This document shows, in pieces, positions 42,121 to 51,973 of a stretch of 58,461 bases of DNA. The notes under the pieces were generated by a model that saw nothing but the letters and a program-made list of their open reading frames with translations, made no database searches and was not told where the DNA came from. Source of the DNA: Propionibacterium acidifaciens DSM 21887 (GTDB lineage: Bacteria > Actinomycetota > Actinomycetes > Propionibacteriales > Propionibacteriaceae); the NCBI RefSeq assembly GCF_000426605.1, contig NZ_AUFR01000018.1:1-58461 (forward strand). The letters are read 5' to 3'. Each line of letters begins with the position of its first letter. The stretch's first letter is position 1. A program made the position numbers and the translations under genes.

Positions 42121-45100
42121 ATGAATCAGATCGCGAATATTGTGTCGTCCTTGACGCCGCAAGCCCGCGAAGCACTGCGACAGGAACTGGATCGTCAAGA
42201 CCCGAGGGAATCCTCTGACTTCGTCGCGGTGATCGGGGCGGCGGTTCGCCTGCCTGGGGCGATCACGTCCCTGGAAAAATTGTGGGAGTTCCTTGCGCGT
42301 GGCGGCGACGCCGTTGGACCGGTGCCAGCGGACCGCTGGCCCGGTCGTCGCGACAGGTCCGCGAATGCGCGGGATTGGGGCGCCTTCATCGACGACGTGG
42401 CTGGCTTTGACGCTCGCCGGTTTGGGATTTCTCCGCTAGAAGCAATCACGATGGATCCGCAGCAGCGTCACCTCTTGGAAGTGACAGCTGAGGCGATTGC
42501 TCACGCCGGACTGCGCGAACAGTCCTTGCGGGGATCACGGACCGGTGTTTACATGGGCCTGTCTTCGAACGACTACCTTACTGTGGGCGCGAAGACCAAC
42601 ACTCCGATAGATGCCTACTCGGCGACAGGAAATCCGCACTCGGTAGCTGTCGGACGCGTGTCGTATCAGTTCGACCTGCGCGGCCCCTGCCTTGCGATCG
42701 ATACGGCCTGCTCGTCGTCGCTCGTGGCGATCGACACGGCAGTGCACGGTCTCGCAGAAAATCGGTGTGCTCTGGCCTTGGCAGGGGGCATCCATCTCAT
42801 GCTGGATCCGCACAGTACTGAGGCTCTGGAGGCTTGGTCCATGCTTTCGCCTGAGGGCAAGATCAAAGCGTTCGATGCTCGAGCGGACGGATTTGTGCGT
42901 GGCGAGGGCTGCGTCGTGCTAGTTCTCAAAAGGCTCAAGGATGCTGAGGCCGATGGTGACCGCATCTTGGCGGTCATTCTGAACTCTGCGGTGAATCAAG
43001 ATGGGCGTTCGAACGGTTTGACTGCGCCCAACCAAGCATCGCAGATCGCCGTGATGCGCGAGGCATTGTCTGGGGCGGGCATCGACCCCCGCGAGGTTGT
43101 CTATATCGAGACCCATGGCACGGGTACACCCTTAGGCGACCCAGTTGAGTTCGGTGCGATTGCCAACGTGTACGGCGCCGGCACCAAGACCTGCTACGTT
43201 GGAGCAATCAAGAGCAATATGGGGCACCTTGAGGCGGCTGCGGGGGCGCTGTCGGTCGTCAAGACGATCTCCTGCCTCCGTCACCGCAAAGTGCCGCCGA
43301 ATCTGCACTTCCGCTCGTGGAATCCTGCGATGGAGATCTCAGGTACACGTCTTGTAGTCCCTACTCGGCTTGAGGAGCTACCGGGCGAGGCGCGACGAGT
43401 AGTCGCCGGCGTATCTGCGTTTGGCTTCGGGGGCACCAACGCTCATGCTCTGCTCAGCACGCATGTCGACACGGAGTGGCCCAGCGTCTGGATCTTCCCG
43501 GGACAGGGCGGTCAGTTTGCGGGCATGGGGTGCCGCTTCCTTCACGAAGACACGCACTTCGCAGCCAAGGTGGACGAGCTCGATCCGCAGTTTCGATCCG
43601 TGGTCGGGGTCTCGTTGCGCTCTGCGCTCGACGGTTCCGCGGAGCTGGAGGGGATTGGTACGATACAACCCGCTCTTTTCGGCTTTCAGCTCGCCGCGGC
43701 GTCCATGCTTGAGGCGACGCAGGGTGCTCCCTCCGCAGTGATTGGCCACTCCATGGGGGAGGTGGCCGCCGCGGTGGTTGCCGGCATTCTCACCCAGGAA
43801 CAAGGATTGCGAGTCATTGCAGAACGATCGAGGTTGCTCAGTGAATTGCCATCCGGTGGCGCGATGGCCGTTGTGCGTTGCGGAGGTGACGAAATTCGTC
43901 GTTGGAGCCAGCTAGATCACGGACAACTCGAGGTGGCAGCACTCAACGGTCCTCAGGACACCGTGCTGGCTGGCTCAGTCCATGACATCGACGCACTCGC
44001 CGAAAAATGCCGGACACAGCGCGGGCCAGCCGTCTCAGTCATTCGGGTGGATGTCGCGTCCCACAGCCGTTTCGTCGACCCTATCCTCGAGCAGCTACGT
44101 GACGCATTGTACGATTTGGGTCCGACGCGCCCGCCCCGGTACCCCATCTTTAGTACTTGCAGCCTCGACGACGACTGGGGTGCGGAGCATTGGGTTGCCA
44201 ACCTGCGAGAGCCCGTCAAGTTCTCGGACTCCGTCGCCAAAGCGGTGGCGGAAGGCGCAAATCGTTTCACCGAAGTCTCTCCGCATCCGGTGCTATTAGA
44301 CGCGGTGGACCGGGACACTGGCTTGGGCGTGAAGACGCGTGCCATCCAAGTACGGCCGCCGCATTGGCGTCACCAGCGTTTCTGGTACAACAACACCCAG
44401 GTGTCACAACGCGTTGACCCAAAGTGGGGTCTGGTTGACATGCATGTTTCGCTCCCTGGCCAGGGTCACGTGTTGCAAGGGGATCTCGGATCGGAGCGGT
44501 GCCCCTGGCTCGCTGACCATCGTCTGTTTGGAACTCCCGTGGCGCCAGGCTCGACGCTAATGGAACTGTGCGCCTCGGCTGCGGTCGCTGCGAGCCCGGA
44601 ACGATCCGTAGTCAACCTGCATGACGTTCGGTTTCTCGGCATGCTGCCCCTCGAAGACTCCGTGACCATCACAGTCCTCGTCAGTCAGGATGACCACACG
44701 GTCGAGGTGATCACCACACCTGACGGTACATCCACCACTACGCATGCGACTGCGCACGTCGATTTTGAGCAGCGAGAATGGCCCACGCCCTTGGTGTCAC
44801 CGTCACTCGATGGCACGGCGTCGGCTCGACGGATTGAGCCCGAGCAGTTGCTGTCGAGAGCTCGTAGAGCCGGACAGGAGTACGGACCCCACTTCCAGTT
44901 GTTGACTGAGGTGATCGACTTCGGCGATGGCTGGGTGGAAGGTTCGGTCGCGCAGCCCAAGGGAGCGCCCCGGGGACTCGTGGTCGATCCCCGCACGCTG
45001 GATGCGGCCATCCAGATGATGGCCGCCGCCCTTCCTGATGGCGCCCAAGAACAAGTAATCATCCCTGTTTCAGTCGATCGGATGTTCGTGGGTTCCCCAG

Positions 45101-46932
45101 GAAGCCAGGTGGTCCGAGTCGTGGGCCAAGGACGGCAGCAGGGCCGCGATTGGTGCATGGATCTCGATCTATGGGCTGACGGTGAAACAGAGCCTGTCGT
45201 CAGCGTGCGCGGCCTTCGGGCGCGGCCGTTGGGTCGCGCGGAGGCGCCCTTCTCTTGGTCGAGTTCCCTATACGAGGTGGAATGGGTGGCTGAGGCCGAT
45301 CCGGCCAATGTAGGAACTGCCCCCACGAACCTGACAGTAATTGATGCGACGTCGTCGGAGGCCTCCCAGGAGGTCGCACACGGATTGATAGCAGCTCGTG
45401 ACCAGGGAGGATTCGGTCCCGGCCATACCGTCATCGTGGTCGATGGGGCAGCGTCGACGCGTCAGGACGCCGCTAGGGAGCTTTTGGACTCAGTGGCCTC
45501 ACTGGTAGCCTCGGAATCGAGACCCGCTTTGGTGACCCTTGTGACCTTGGGGAATCGTGGTGATGGCGCGGCCCGCGCCGCGCGCGCACTCGTGCGTACC
45601 GCCGCCCTAGAGGTGCCCGATCTGCCCATTCGCACCGTTAGCGCGTCACGCAACTCCGAGGAGCTGGGCTCTCTCCTCACTAGGTTATGGGGCGCCGACT
45701 CGCTGGCATTGACGTCTGAGGGCACGGAGATGGCGAGGTGCGTCCGTGCGTCACTTCCACGCACGGTTGAAGGAATGCTGGTCCGTCCGGACAGTGCCTA
45801 CCTCGTCACCGGGGGAATGGGTGGCCTCGGCCTCCAAATCGCGGCCGCTCTCACGAGCGAGGGGGCTGGCTGCGTGATCCTGAACGGGCGCAACCGTCCC
45901 CAGCCCGGCAGCAACGCTGCCCTCGACAAATTGATCAGGGACGAGCATGTAGTAATCGTCCTGGGAGATATCGCTGACGAAGACACTGTGGGTCAGTGCC
46001 GAGCTGAGGTGTTCAGTCGCGGCTTGGAGCTGCGAGGAGTCGTGCACGCTGCCGGCGTTGTCGCTGATCAAACCTTTGCGGGGCTGAACTCGACGACGGT
46101 CGATAGGATGTGGCGGCCCAAGGTTGGCGGAGTCATCCGCCTTGACGCCGATACAGCGGACGACCCACTCGACTTCTTCATCGTGTTCTCGACCGCCGGC
46201 ACGATCCTGGGATCACCGGGTCAGGCCGGGTATGTCGTAGCTAACGCTGCGATGGAAGGGATTGTCGCTGATCGTCAACGTCGAGGTCTTCCGGGTACCA
46301 TCGTCCAATGGGGGCGATGGGGGGAAGTCGGCATGGCCGCCGACGCCCGTGACCGGATGATGGATCTGATCCCGCCGGACCAAGGTGTCGCGATCCTGAG
46401 ACGGCTAATTGTTGCCGATCGTCCAGAAACCCTTGCCGCCCGGCTCAACGAGTCGGTCCTGTTGGCTAATTTCCCTCAAGTTGCGGATCAACCTTTCTAC
46501 GCCTCCCTGATCGCTTCGGGCGCAGCCCAAGATTCGATCAGTGTTGACGCCCTGCGGGCGATGCTTCCGGCCCAGGCCCAAGCTGAAATCCAGAGGGGAG
46601 TGACCCGTGTCGTAGCGCAGCTCTTGGGCTATGGCGACTCTGAAATTCCGAGGGACCAGCCGCTCACGGACCTAGGACTCGACTCACTGCTGGTGCTTCG
46701 CATCGTGCGGGGCATCGAACATGTATTTAGCGTGAAGCTTGGCGTTGCCGCGCTCCTGCAGGGAGCGACGACCACAGAGATCGCCGAGCACGTCGCCTCG
46801 AAAATGCTGCCGAACACCACCCTTGGTGATGATTCAGTGAACACAACCACAACTGGCGAAACTGCTGAGACTCGCGCTGAAATCCGTTCCGCGCATCTCA
46901 ACCGGCTCAGAAAGAGAGGGAAGCGCTCATGA
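42121..46932 (+). CDS. Type I PKS: KS-AT-DH-KR-ACP (module 4)
   Basis: The 1603-residue module would add a ketide and reduce it to the alpha,beta-alkene. It begins with a short docking-like helix (NQIANIVSSLTPQAREALRQ). Landmarks: KS Cys197 (DTACSSS) with HGTGTP and SNMGHLE; AT Ser544 (GHSMGEV) and VASH; DH His800 in HRLFGTPVAP and Asp961 in LDAAIQ; KR VTGGMGGLG and Tyr1371 in YVVAN; ACP Ser1522 in LGLDSLL. The C-terminus is basic (SAHLNRLRKRGKRS), another candidate docking element. Starts 2 bp after the preceding stop, with GGGGGGA as ribosome binding site; overlaps the thioesterase gene by 4 bp. Confidence 0.93.
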   Translation: MNQIANIVSSLTPQAREALRQELDRQDPRESSDFVAVIGAAVRLPGAITSLEKLWEFLARGGDAVGPVPADRWPGRRDRSANARDWGAFIDDVAGFDARRFGISPLEAITMDPQQRHLLEVTAEAIAHAGLREQSLRGSRTGVYMGLSSNDYLTVGAKTNTPIDAYSATGNPHSVAVGRVSYQFDLRGPCLAIDTACSSSLVAIDTAVHGLAENRCALALAGGIHLMLDPHSTEALEAWSMLSPEGKIKAFDARADGFVRGEGCVVLVLKRLKDAEADGDRILAVILNSAVNQDGRSNGLTAPNQASQIAVMREALSGAGIDPREVVYIETHGTGTPLGDPVEFGAIANVYGAGTKTCYVGAIKSNMGHLEAAAGALSVVKTISCLRHRKVPPNLHFRSWNPAMEISGTRLVVPTRLEELPGEARRVVAGVSAFGFGGTNAHALLSTHVDTEWPSVWIFPGQGGQFAGMGCRFLHEDTHFAAKVDELDPQFRSVVGVSLRSALDGSAELEGIGTIQPALFGFQLAAASMLEATQGAPSAVIGHSMGEVAAAVVAGILTQEQGLRVIAERSRLLSELPSGGAMAVVRCGGDEIRRWSQLDHGQLEVAALNGPQDTVLAGSVHDIDALAEKCRTQRGPAVSVIRVDVASHSRFVDPILEQLRDALYDLGPTRPPRYPIFSTCSLDDDWGAEHWVANLREPVKFSDSVAKAVAEGANRFTEVSPHPVLLDAVDRDTGLGVKTRAIQVRPPHWRHQRFWYNNTQVSQRVDPKWGLVDMHVSLPGQGHVLQGDLGSERCPWLADHRLFGTPVAPGSTLMELCASAAVAASPERSVVNLHDVRFLGMLPLEDSVTITVLVSQDDHTVEVITTPDGTSTTTHATAHVDFEQREWPTPLVSPSLDGTASARRIEPEQLLSRARRAGQEYGPHFQLLTEVIDFGDGWVEGSVAQPKGAPRGLVVDPRTLDAAIQMMAAALPDGAQEQVIIPVSVDRMFVGSPGSQVVRVVGQGRQQGRDWCMDLDLWADGETEPVVSVRGLRARPLGRAEAPFSWSSSLYEVEWVAEADPANVGTAPTNLTVIDATSSEASQEVAHGLIAARDQGGFGPGHTVIVVDGAASTRQDAARELLDSVASLVASESRPALVTLVTLGNRGDGAARAARALVRTAALEVPDLPIRTVSASRNSEELGSLLTRLWGADSLALTSEGTEMARCVRASLPRTVEGMLVRPDSAYLVTGGMGGLGLQIAAALTSEGAGCVILNGRNRPQPGSNAALDKLIRDEHVVIVLGDIADEDTVGQCRAEVFSRGLELRGVVHAAGVVADQTFAGLNSTTVDRMWRPKVGGVIRLDADTADDPLDFFIVFSTAGTILGSPGQAGYVVANAAMEGIVADRQRRGLPGTIVQWGRWGEVGMAADARDRMMDLIPPDQGVAILRRLIVADRPETLAARLNESVLLANFPQVADQPFYASLIASGAAQDSISVDALRAMLPAQAQAEIQRGVTRVVAQLLGYGDSEIPRDQPLTDLGLDSLLVLRIVRGIEHVFSVKLGVAALLQGATTTEIAEHVASKMLPNTTLGDDSVNTTTTGETAETRAEIRSAHLNRLRKRGKRS

Positions 46933-47729
46933 TAAACCGTTGCCCCGGCCGATATTTGATTTTTTACCCACGACCGCGTGCCTCTCGAAAGCTTTACTGT
47001 TTCCCATTCGCCGGGGGTGGGGCTGCTGCTTACCGTGATTGGGCGATGCGCGCCCCCTCGGACGTCGAGGTGGTGGCTTGCCAGATGCCGGGGCGTCACG
47101 GTAGGTATTGGGAACCTCACCCAGACAGCATGCAGCAAATGGCTGCCGATTTCGCGCGTGACTTCATCAAGGAGCACGATGGCAGATCTTTCATGTTCTT
47201 TGGGCATTCTCTAGGCGCTCTCGTGGCGTTCTTGGTCGCTCAAAACTTGGAACTTCGTGCGGGGGTGGCACCGTTGCGTTTGGGGTTGTCTGCGCGTTCT
47301 GCTCCACAGCACCAAGCTCGAGTGAAACTGAGTATGCTCCCCCAAGACGAGTTACTCAAAGTGCTCACCGCGCTGGGTGGTATCCCTCGCGAGATCTTGG
47401 CGAATGAGGAGCTGACAACTCTCTTAATGAAGCCTTTGATTGCGGATCTCAAACTGTCCGATTCCTATCGATTCCAAGCCACCAAGCCGCTCGCGACGCC
47501 GATCCCAGAGGTGTTCAGTGGCAGCGATGACCAGATGGTTGAGCCGGGTAGCCTTGAGGCGTGGGCGTCCCTATTCGTCCACCCGCTACGGATGCATCGA
47601 TTCCAGGGCGGTCACTTCTTCCTGTGGAAGGAAACTGAGCAGATTCTCGGCGAGATGTGCGCCGCGCCTAGCGAGGACAGCGCCTTTGTCATGCATGCTC
47701 GCACCTCCGAGATGGAGGTGCAACGATGA
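46929..47729 (+). CDS. Type II thioesterase, PKS/NRPS proofreading
   Basis: The 266-residue alpha/beta hydrolase clears stalled or wrong acyl groups from carrier domains. Motifs: LYCFPFAGGGAAAYRDWA at the N-terminus, nucleophile Ser94 in FGHSLGALVAF, Asp in GSDDQMV and His in QGGHFFLW. Length is at the upper side of the usual 240-260 because of a short C-terminal tail. It lies between two megasynthase genes with 4-bp ATGA overlaps on both sides, so it is made in step with the assembly line. It may matter more than usual here because two KS modules lack a normal cis AT. Confidence 0.93.
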   Translation: MINRCPGRYLIFYPRPRASRKLYCFPFAGGGAAAYRDWAMRAPSDVEVVACQMPGRHGRYWEPHPDSMQQMAADFARDFIKEHDGRSFMFFGHSLGALVAFLVAQNLELRAGVAPLRLGLSARSAPQHQARVKLSMLPQDELLKVLTALGGIPREILANEELTTLLMKPLIADLKLSDSYRFQATKPLATPIPEVFSGSDDQMVEPGSLEAWASLFVHPLRMHRFQGGHFFLWKETEQILGEMCAAPSEDSAFVMHARTSEMEVQR

Positions 47730-50700
47730 AGGATGTCTTCGATTCAACCGAATCTTGGGTGGCTATCGTCGGCATGGCAGGCCGGTTCCCATGCGCCCCC
47801 GATCTGGACTCCTACTGGGACCTTTTAGTGAGTGGTCGGGATGCAGGAGTCGATCTCGCCTTGGACGCAATCATCGAGGCAGGTGTCCCGGCCGAAATAG
47901 CTGGTGCAACTCGGTATGTAAAGCGGACCTTCAAACTCGACGGCGTCGACGAATTCGATGCCTCGCTCTTTGGATTCACGCCCGCGACTGCGGTTGTCTT
48001 GGACCCTCAGCAGCGACTTTTTCTTCAGACGGTACATCATGCGTTGGAGGACGCCGCGATCGACCCATGGTCCGTCCCGGTGCGTACTGGGGTCTTCGCG
48101 GCGACGGGCACCAGCGCGTACCTCCTCAACAATCTGATGAGTGGCGACCCCAACGACTCAATGGCGTACGGGGCAAACATGCGCGCGGTCGAGCTCGCTC
48201 TCAGCAATGACAAGGACTACATCGCGACGCGCATTGCACACACGCTCAACCTGACGGGCCCTGCGATGAGCGTGCAAACGGCGTGCTCAAGTTCCCTTGT
48301 GGCTGTCCACTTGGCCTGCCAGTCACTGCTGATTGGCGACTGTGACGCAGCGGTCGCGGGCGGGGTGTCGGTGCGTGTGCCGCAAGATGTTGGCTACTTC
48401 GCCGAGCCAGGATCTATCATGTCTCCGACTGGACGCTGCCGCCCATTCGATGCTGCGGCGGACGGAACTGTCTTTGGCAGTGGAGTGGGTGCTGTGGTCC
48501 TCAAGTCCTACCAAACGGCTCTTGAGGATGGAGATCCCATCCGGGGCATTATTCGGGGAAGCGCCATCAACAATGACGGCAACCTAAAGATGGGGTTCAG
48601 CGCACCCAGCGTGATGCAGCAGGCTCAGGTTGTTGCAGACGCACTCGCGATCGCAGGCGTGACACCAGCGGAAATCGGGTTCATCGAGGGGCACGGAACC
48701 GGCACGCCGCTCGGCGACCCCGTCGAGGTGCAGGCCCTCATGCGCGCGTTTGCCGGGTCATCGACTCCCTGCGTCCTGGGTTCGGTAAAAGGCAACGTCG
48801 GTCACCTTGAGGCAGCAGCCGGAATGGCTTCCCTCATCAAGACCGTGCTCACGCTTCAACGCGGCGTCATCCCCGGCACCTGCCACTACGAGGCTCCCAA
48901 TCCGGAGCTTCGGCTCGATGGGACGCCGTTCATGATCACCGCCGAGCCCAGCGAGTGGAGCGATGTAACCCGCAAGGCTGGCGTCACGTCGCTCGGCGTC
49001 GGCGGAACTAACGTTCACCTCGTGGTGCAGTCCGCCGAGGATCCGGAGGCGACGGCCTCCGCAGAACGTCCCGCGATGCTGCGGCTCAGCGCTGCGACGG
49101 AAGAAGCGCTCACTAGGTCACGTCTGATACTCGCTGACCACCTCGTCCGGGAGCGTCCCTGTCTTGACGCCGTCGCCACCACCCTAGAGCGGCGCCACCG
49201 AACCCACTCGCATCGGTGCACAATCGTGGCTCGCACGGTCAACGACGCCGCCTCCCGACTTCAAGGGCCAGTGATCCAGCGGATGGCCCTTCCCTGCGCC
49301 GAATCGAGCTCCTTGGTCTTTGTGTACGCTGGCCAAGGTGCTCAGTTCCCCGCGATGGGAATGCAGCTTGCTCAAGCCGAACCTGACTTCGCGGCGCCGT
49401 TGTACGAGGCCCTAGACCACCTGAGCGAGATCAGCTGTCGAAATCTCGCGCACGTCTTGGCCACCGCCACCGCCGCAGAGATCAACCGAACCGATCTCTC
49501 CCAGCCCCTCCTTTTTGCTGTTCAGTACGCTTGGACGAAGGCGCTCGAAACACGGGGACTCGTGCCAGAAATAGTAGTGGGACACGACATCGGGGAATTT
49601 GCTGCAGCAACGACGGCCAAGGTCATGGATCTCGAAACCGCTGCACGCCTCGTTTGTGAGCGGGGGCGACTCATGGCCGCCTGTCCACCCGGCGCGATGA
49701 TGTCCTTTCGGGGAGAAAGCACCACAATTTTAGACGCAGCTTTGGTAGAGAAAGCGGATGTCGCCGCAATCAATTCGCCCCATGACATCGTGCTCGCTGC
49801 CAGCGCGGAGAGGCTCGAACGGGTGGTGGACCGACTCTCGTCCGCCGAGGTCACAGTGCACAGACTGGTCACCAGTCATGCCTACCATTCGGTGGCGATG
49901 GAGCCGGCAGCGGCCGCCTTCGTAGACAGCATGCGGGCGGCCGCCTTGCGAGCGCCTCAGCTCCCAATGACGTCGAACCTTACTGGCGGGTGGCTCACCG
50001 CCGCCGAGGCTATCGACCCCGAGAGGTGGGGACGTCAAATTCGTCAGACAGTGCGCTTCGCGGACGACCTCGATCTGGTTCTCGGGCGTGGTTCCGTGAT
50101 TCTCGTCGAAGTTGGTCCGGGACGTGCCCTCACATCCGCTGCGAAGATATCGGCATCCTGGGACGATTCAAAGCACCGAGGTGTGCTCACGCTCGGACCG
50201 AAGAGCGCCCCGCAAGATGGCGACGATCTTGCGCGCTGCATCGGTGACCTGTGGGCTAATGGCAGAGCTGTCGCCAGCGACGTCGGCGCGGGCGCAGTTC
50301 GGGCGATCAATCTCCCCGGGTACCCGTTCGAGCGAGCCAAGTACTGGCACGCCCCGCAGCCCCGAAGCGGAACTGCGACTGCACCGCCCTCTCGCACCAC
50401 GACTGCTGCCCACAAGCAGGAAGCGCAGTCGCTCAGCAGCATCACCGATCTTCTCATAACGCGGGTCGAAGAGACGCTGGGTCTGACGGGCGTTACCGCC
50501 CAGGATGACTTCTTTGCCCTAGGCGGTGACTCGGTCGTCGCGATCCGATTAGCAGCGGAGATGACTCAGTTGGGCTGGTCCCTGACCCCCCAGGACGTTC
50601 TCGAAGCCGGTAGCATCGGTTACCTTGCTACCCGCCTCAGCGAGGGGCTGATCGACCCCGACACTGACGAAGACGGCCATGTGCTGGTTGATCTAGTCCC

Positions 50701-51904
50701 CACCCAGCTTCGTCTTCTACACGAGGGCGCTAGGCCATGGAGTGCTTGGCGGGTTCCGCTGCTGGTCCGAAGCCAGACTCGGCTCGGCCAGGACACTGTC
50801 GAGCAGGCCATAGCCAGCTTGGTACGACGCCACGACATTTTGCGCCTTGCCATCGACGCCACCACCTTGCCACTGACGGGACGTCTTGACACCGACCGTC
50901 GCGTGCCAATGACATTCCACGGCGCTGGCGAGGTGTCTGATGCAGAGGAGATTCTCGCCACTTGTTGCGCGAAGCCCCCCGCGGACGACTCGGTCGTTGA
51001 GGCGCACCTTTGGGACGGCGAGTCGGGCGGATCGTTGCTGGGCCTCGCTCTCCCTCACGCCTTCGTTGACGACGCCTCGCAGGTCATCTTGCTCGACGAG
51101 CTCGCGAAGTTGCTCGACGGCGTCGAGGACCTGCCTCCCACCACTTCAAGCTGGGTTTCTTGGACGCGGCTCGCGTCGCGTCTGGCCAAGCATCCGCTGG
51201 TCACCCAGGGGACTGAGCAGCGTTCCGCAGGAGCTTCGGTTCGACGACCGATGCAGCGAAGCTATCAGCGTTCTGTGTTGCCTCTTGAACCCAACCTTGC
51301 CGCTGATTTGGTCGCCGCCCAGCAATCGAGCCGCGTGACGATGAAGGCCATCCTAGCCGATGCGTTGGGTGAGGTCCTTGCTAACCGCTCATCCTCAGGT
51401 ACGGTCACAATCGAGCTCGAAGGCACGATGCGTGCCCTTCGGGTGAAAGGATCTGATCTCTCCCGTACCGTAGGTTGGTTTACGACGATTTATCCCGTGG
51501 CGTGGCACGAGGGTCAAGGGGCCACGGCTCCGCCGCTGCAGGGGTTCGGATACGACGCGATCCGTCTCGCGCCTGACCAGGCGCCGAAGTGGCCTCCTCA
51601 GGCGCGCGTTTTGCTCTACTATCGTGCGGTGGATCCCGCGCCCGTCGCTGCCTCAATCGAGATCGTGCGGTCCAGCGCATTGGAGGCGCAGGTGCCACCT
51701 GGTCTTGGCCACGAGTTGCAGGTTGAGGTGACACGCGAGGACGACGAGATCACAGCCGTCTGGTGGTATGACACGACAGTAGTTGAGACCGGAGAGGTCG
51801 AGGCGCTGCAGCATGACTTCGTTGAGGCTCTCAGGGAGCGGTCGCGGTCGAACGAGCTCCCCGAGGAGCTCCGAGAATCGCTTGCTGACGAGCTCGGTCT
51901 GTAG
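47726..51904 (+). CDS. PKS-NRPS interface protein: KS-AT(Ser to Asp)-PCP-epimerase-like
   Basis: The 1392-residue protein has a KS with Cys187 (QTACSSS), HGTGTP and KGNVGHLE. Its GSGVGAVVLK and NNDGNLKMGFSAPS phrases are those of KSs in hybrid NRPS-PKS systems. The AT has GHDIGEF: Asp621 replaces the catalytic Ser (codon GAC at 49586-49588), while the HAYH specificity motif is kept. A PCP with Ser936 (LGGDSVV) follows. Residues about 985-1370 form a condensation-superfamily domain with PHAFVDDA (His1111 equals the second His of HHxxxDG) and DLSRTVGWFTTIYPV, the hallmark of epimerization domains; the EGHGRE-equivalent reads LEGTMRA. The AT is predicted unable to form an acyl-enzyme. What the epimerase-like domain acts on is unknown. 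Confidence 0.9.
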   Translation: MKDVFDSTESWVAIVGMAGRFPCAPDLDSYWDLLVSGRDAGVDLALDAIIEAGVPAEIAGATRYVKRTFKLDGVDEFDASLFGFTPATAVVLDPQQRLFLQTVHHALEDAAIDPWSVPVRTGVFAATGTSAYLLNNLMSGDPNDSMAYGANMRAVELALSNDKDYIATRIAHTLNLTGPAMSVQTACSSSLVAVHLACQSLLIGDCDAAVAGGVSVRVPQDVGYFAEPGSIMSPTGRCRPFDAAADGTVFGSGVGAVVLKSYQTALEDGDPIRGIIRGSAINNDGNLKMGFSAPSVMQQAQVVADALAIAGVTPAEIGFIEGHGTGTPLGDPVEVQALMRAFAGSSTPCVLGSVKGNVGHLEAAAGMASLIKTVLTLQRGVIPGTCHYEAPNPELRLDGTPFMITAEPSEWSDVTRKAGVTSLGVGGTNVHLVVQSAEDPEATASAERPAMLRLSAATEEALTRSRLILADHLVRERPCLDAVATTLERRHRTHSHRCTIVARTVNDAASRLQGPVIQRMALPCAESSSLVFVYAGQGAQFPAMGMQLAQAEPDFAAPLYEALDHLSEISCRNLAHVLATATAAEINRTDLSQPLLFAVQYAWTKALETRGLVPEIVVGHDIGEFAAATTAKVMDLETAARLVCERGRLMAACPPGAMMSFRGESTTILDAALVEKADVAAINSPHDIVLAASAERLERVVDRLSSAEVTVHRLVTSHAYHSVAMEPAAAAFVDSMRAAALRAPQLPMTSNLTGGWLTAAEAIDPERWGRQIRQTVRFADDLDLVLGRGSVILVEVGPGRALTSAAKISASWDDSKHRGVLTLGPKSAPQDGDDLARCIGDLWANGRAVASDVGAGAVRAINLPGYPFERAKYWHAPQPRSGTATAPPSRTTTAAHKQEAQSLSSITDLLITRVEETLGLTGVTAQDDFFALGGDSVVAIRLAAEMTQLGWSLTPQDVLEAGSIGYLATRLSEGLIDPDTDEDGHVLVDLVPTQLRLLHEGARPWSAWRVPLLVRSQTRLGQDTVEQAIASLVRRHDILRLAIDATTLPLTGRLDTDRRVPMTFHGAGEVSDAEEILATCCAKPPADDSVVEAHLWDGESGGSLLGLALPHAFVDDASQVILLDELAKLLDGVEDLPPTTSSWVSWTRLASRLAKHPLVTQGTEQRSAGASVRRPMQRSYQRSVLPLEPNLAADLVAAQQSSRVTMKAILADALGEVLANRSSSGTVTIELEGTMRALRVKGSDLSRTVGWFTTIYPVAWHEGQGATAPPLQGFGYDAIRLAPDQAPKWPPQARVLLYYRAVDPAPVAASIEIVRSSALEAQVPPGLGHELQVEVTREDDEITAVWWYDTTVVETGEVEALQHDFVEALRERSRSNELPEELRESLADELGL

Positions 51905-51973
51905 GCCAAGTCAGGCTCGTGAATGCTCGTGAATGCACGTCCACAGCGATAACAGCGATAGAGGAAGGAAATC
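51905..51973 (+). repeat. Short gap with two tandem micro-repeats before the NRPS gene
   Basis: The only sizeable gap inside the cluster, 69 bp. It has a tandem decamer GCTCGTGAAT (51915-51934) and a tandem nonamer ACAGCGATA (51943-51960), then the strong AGGAAGGAAATC ribosome binding site. No clear promoter or terminator. Confidence 0.55.

Noticed and set aside
30321-44110. Firm malonyl versus methylmalonyl assignment of the three intact ATs
   Set aside because: FASH/VASH motifs lean to methylmalonyl, but mycobacterial ATs with similar motifs use either unit, so only a tendency is reported.
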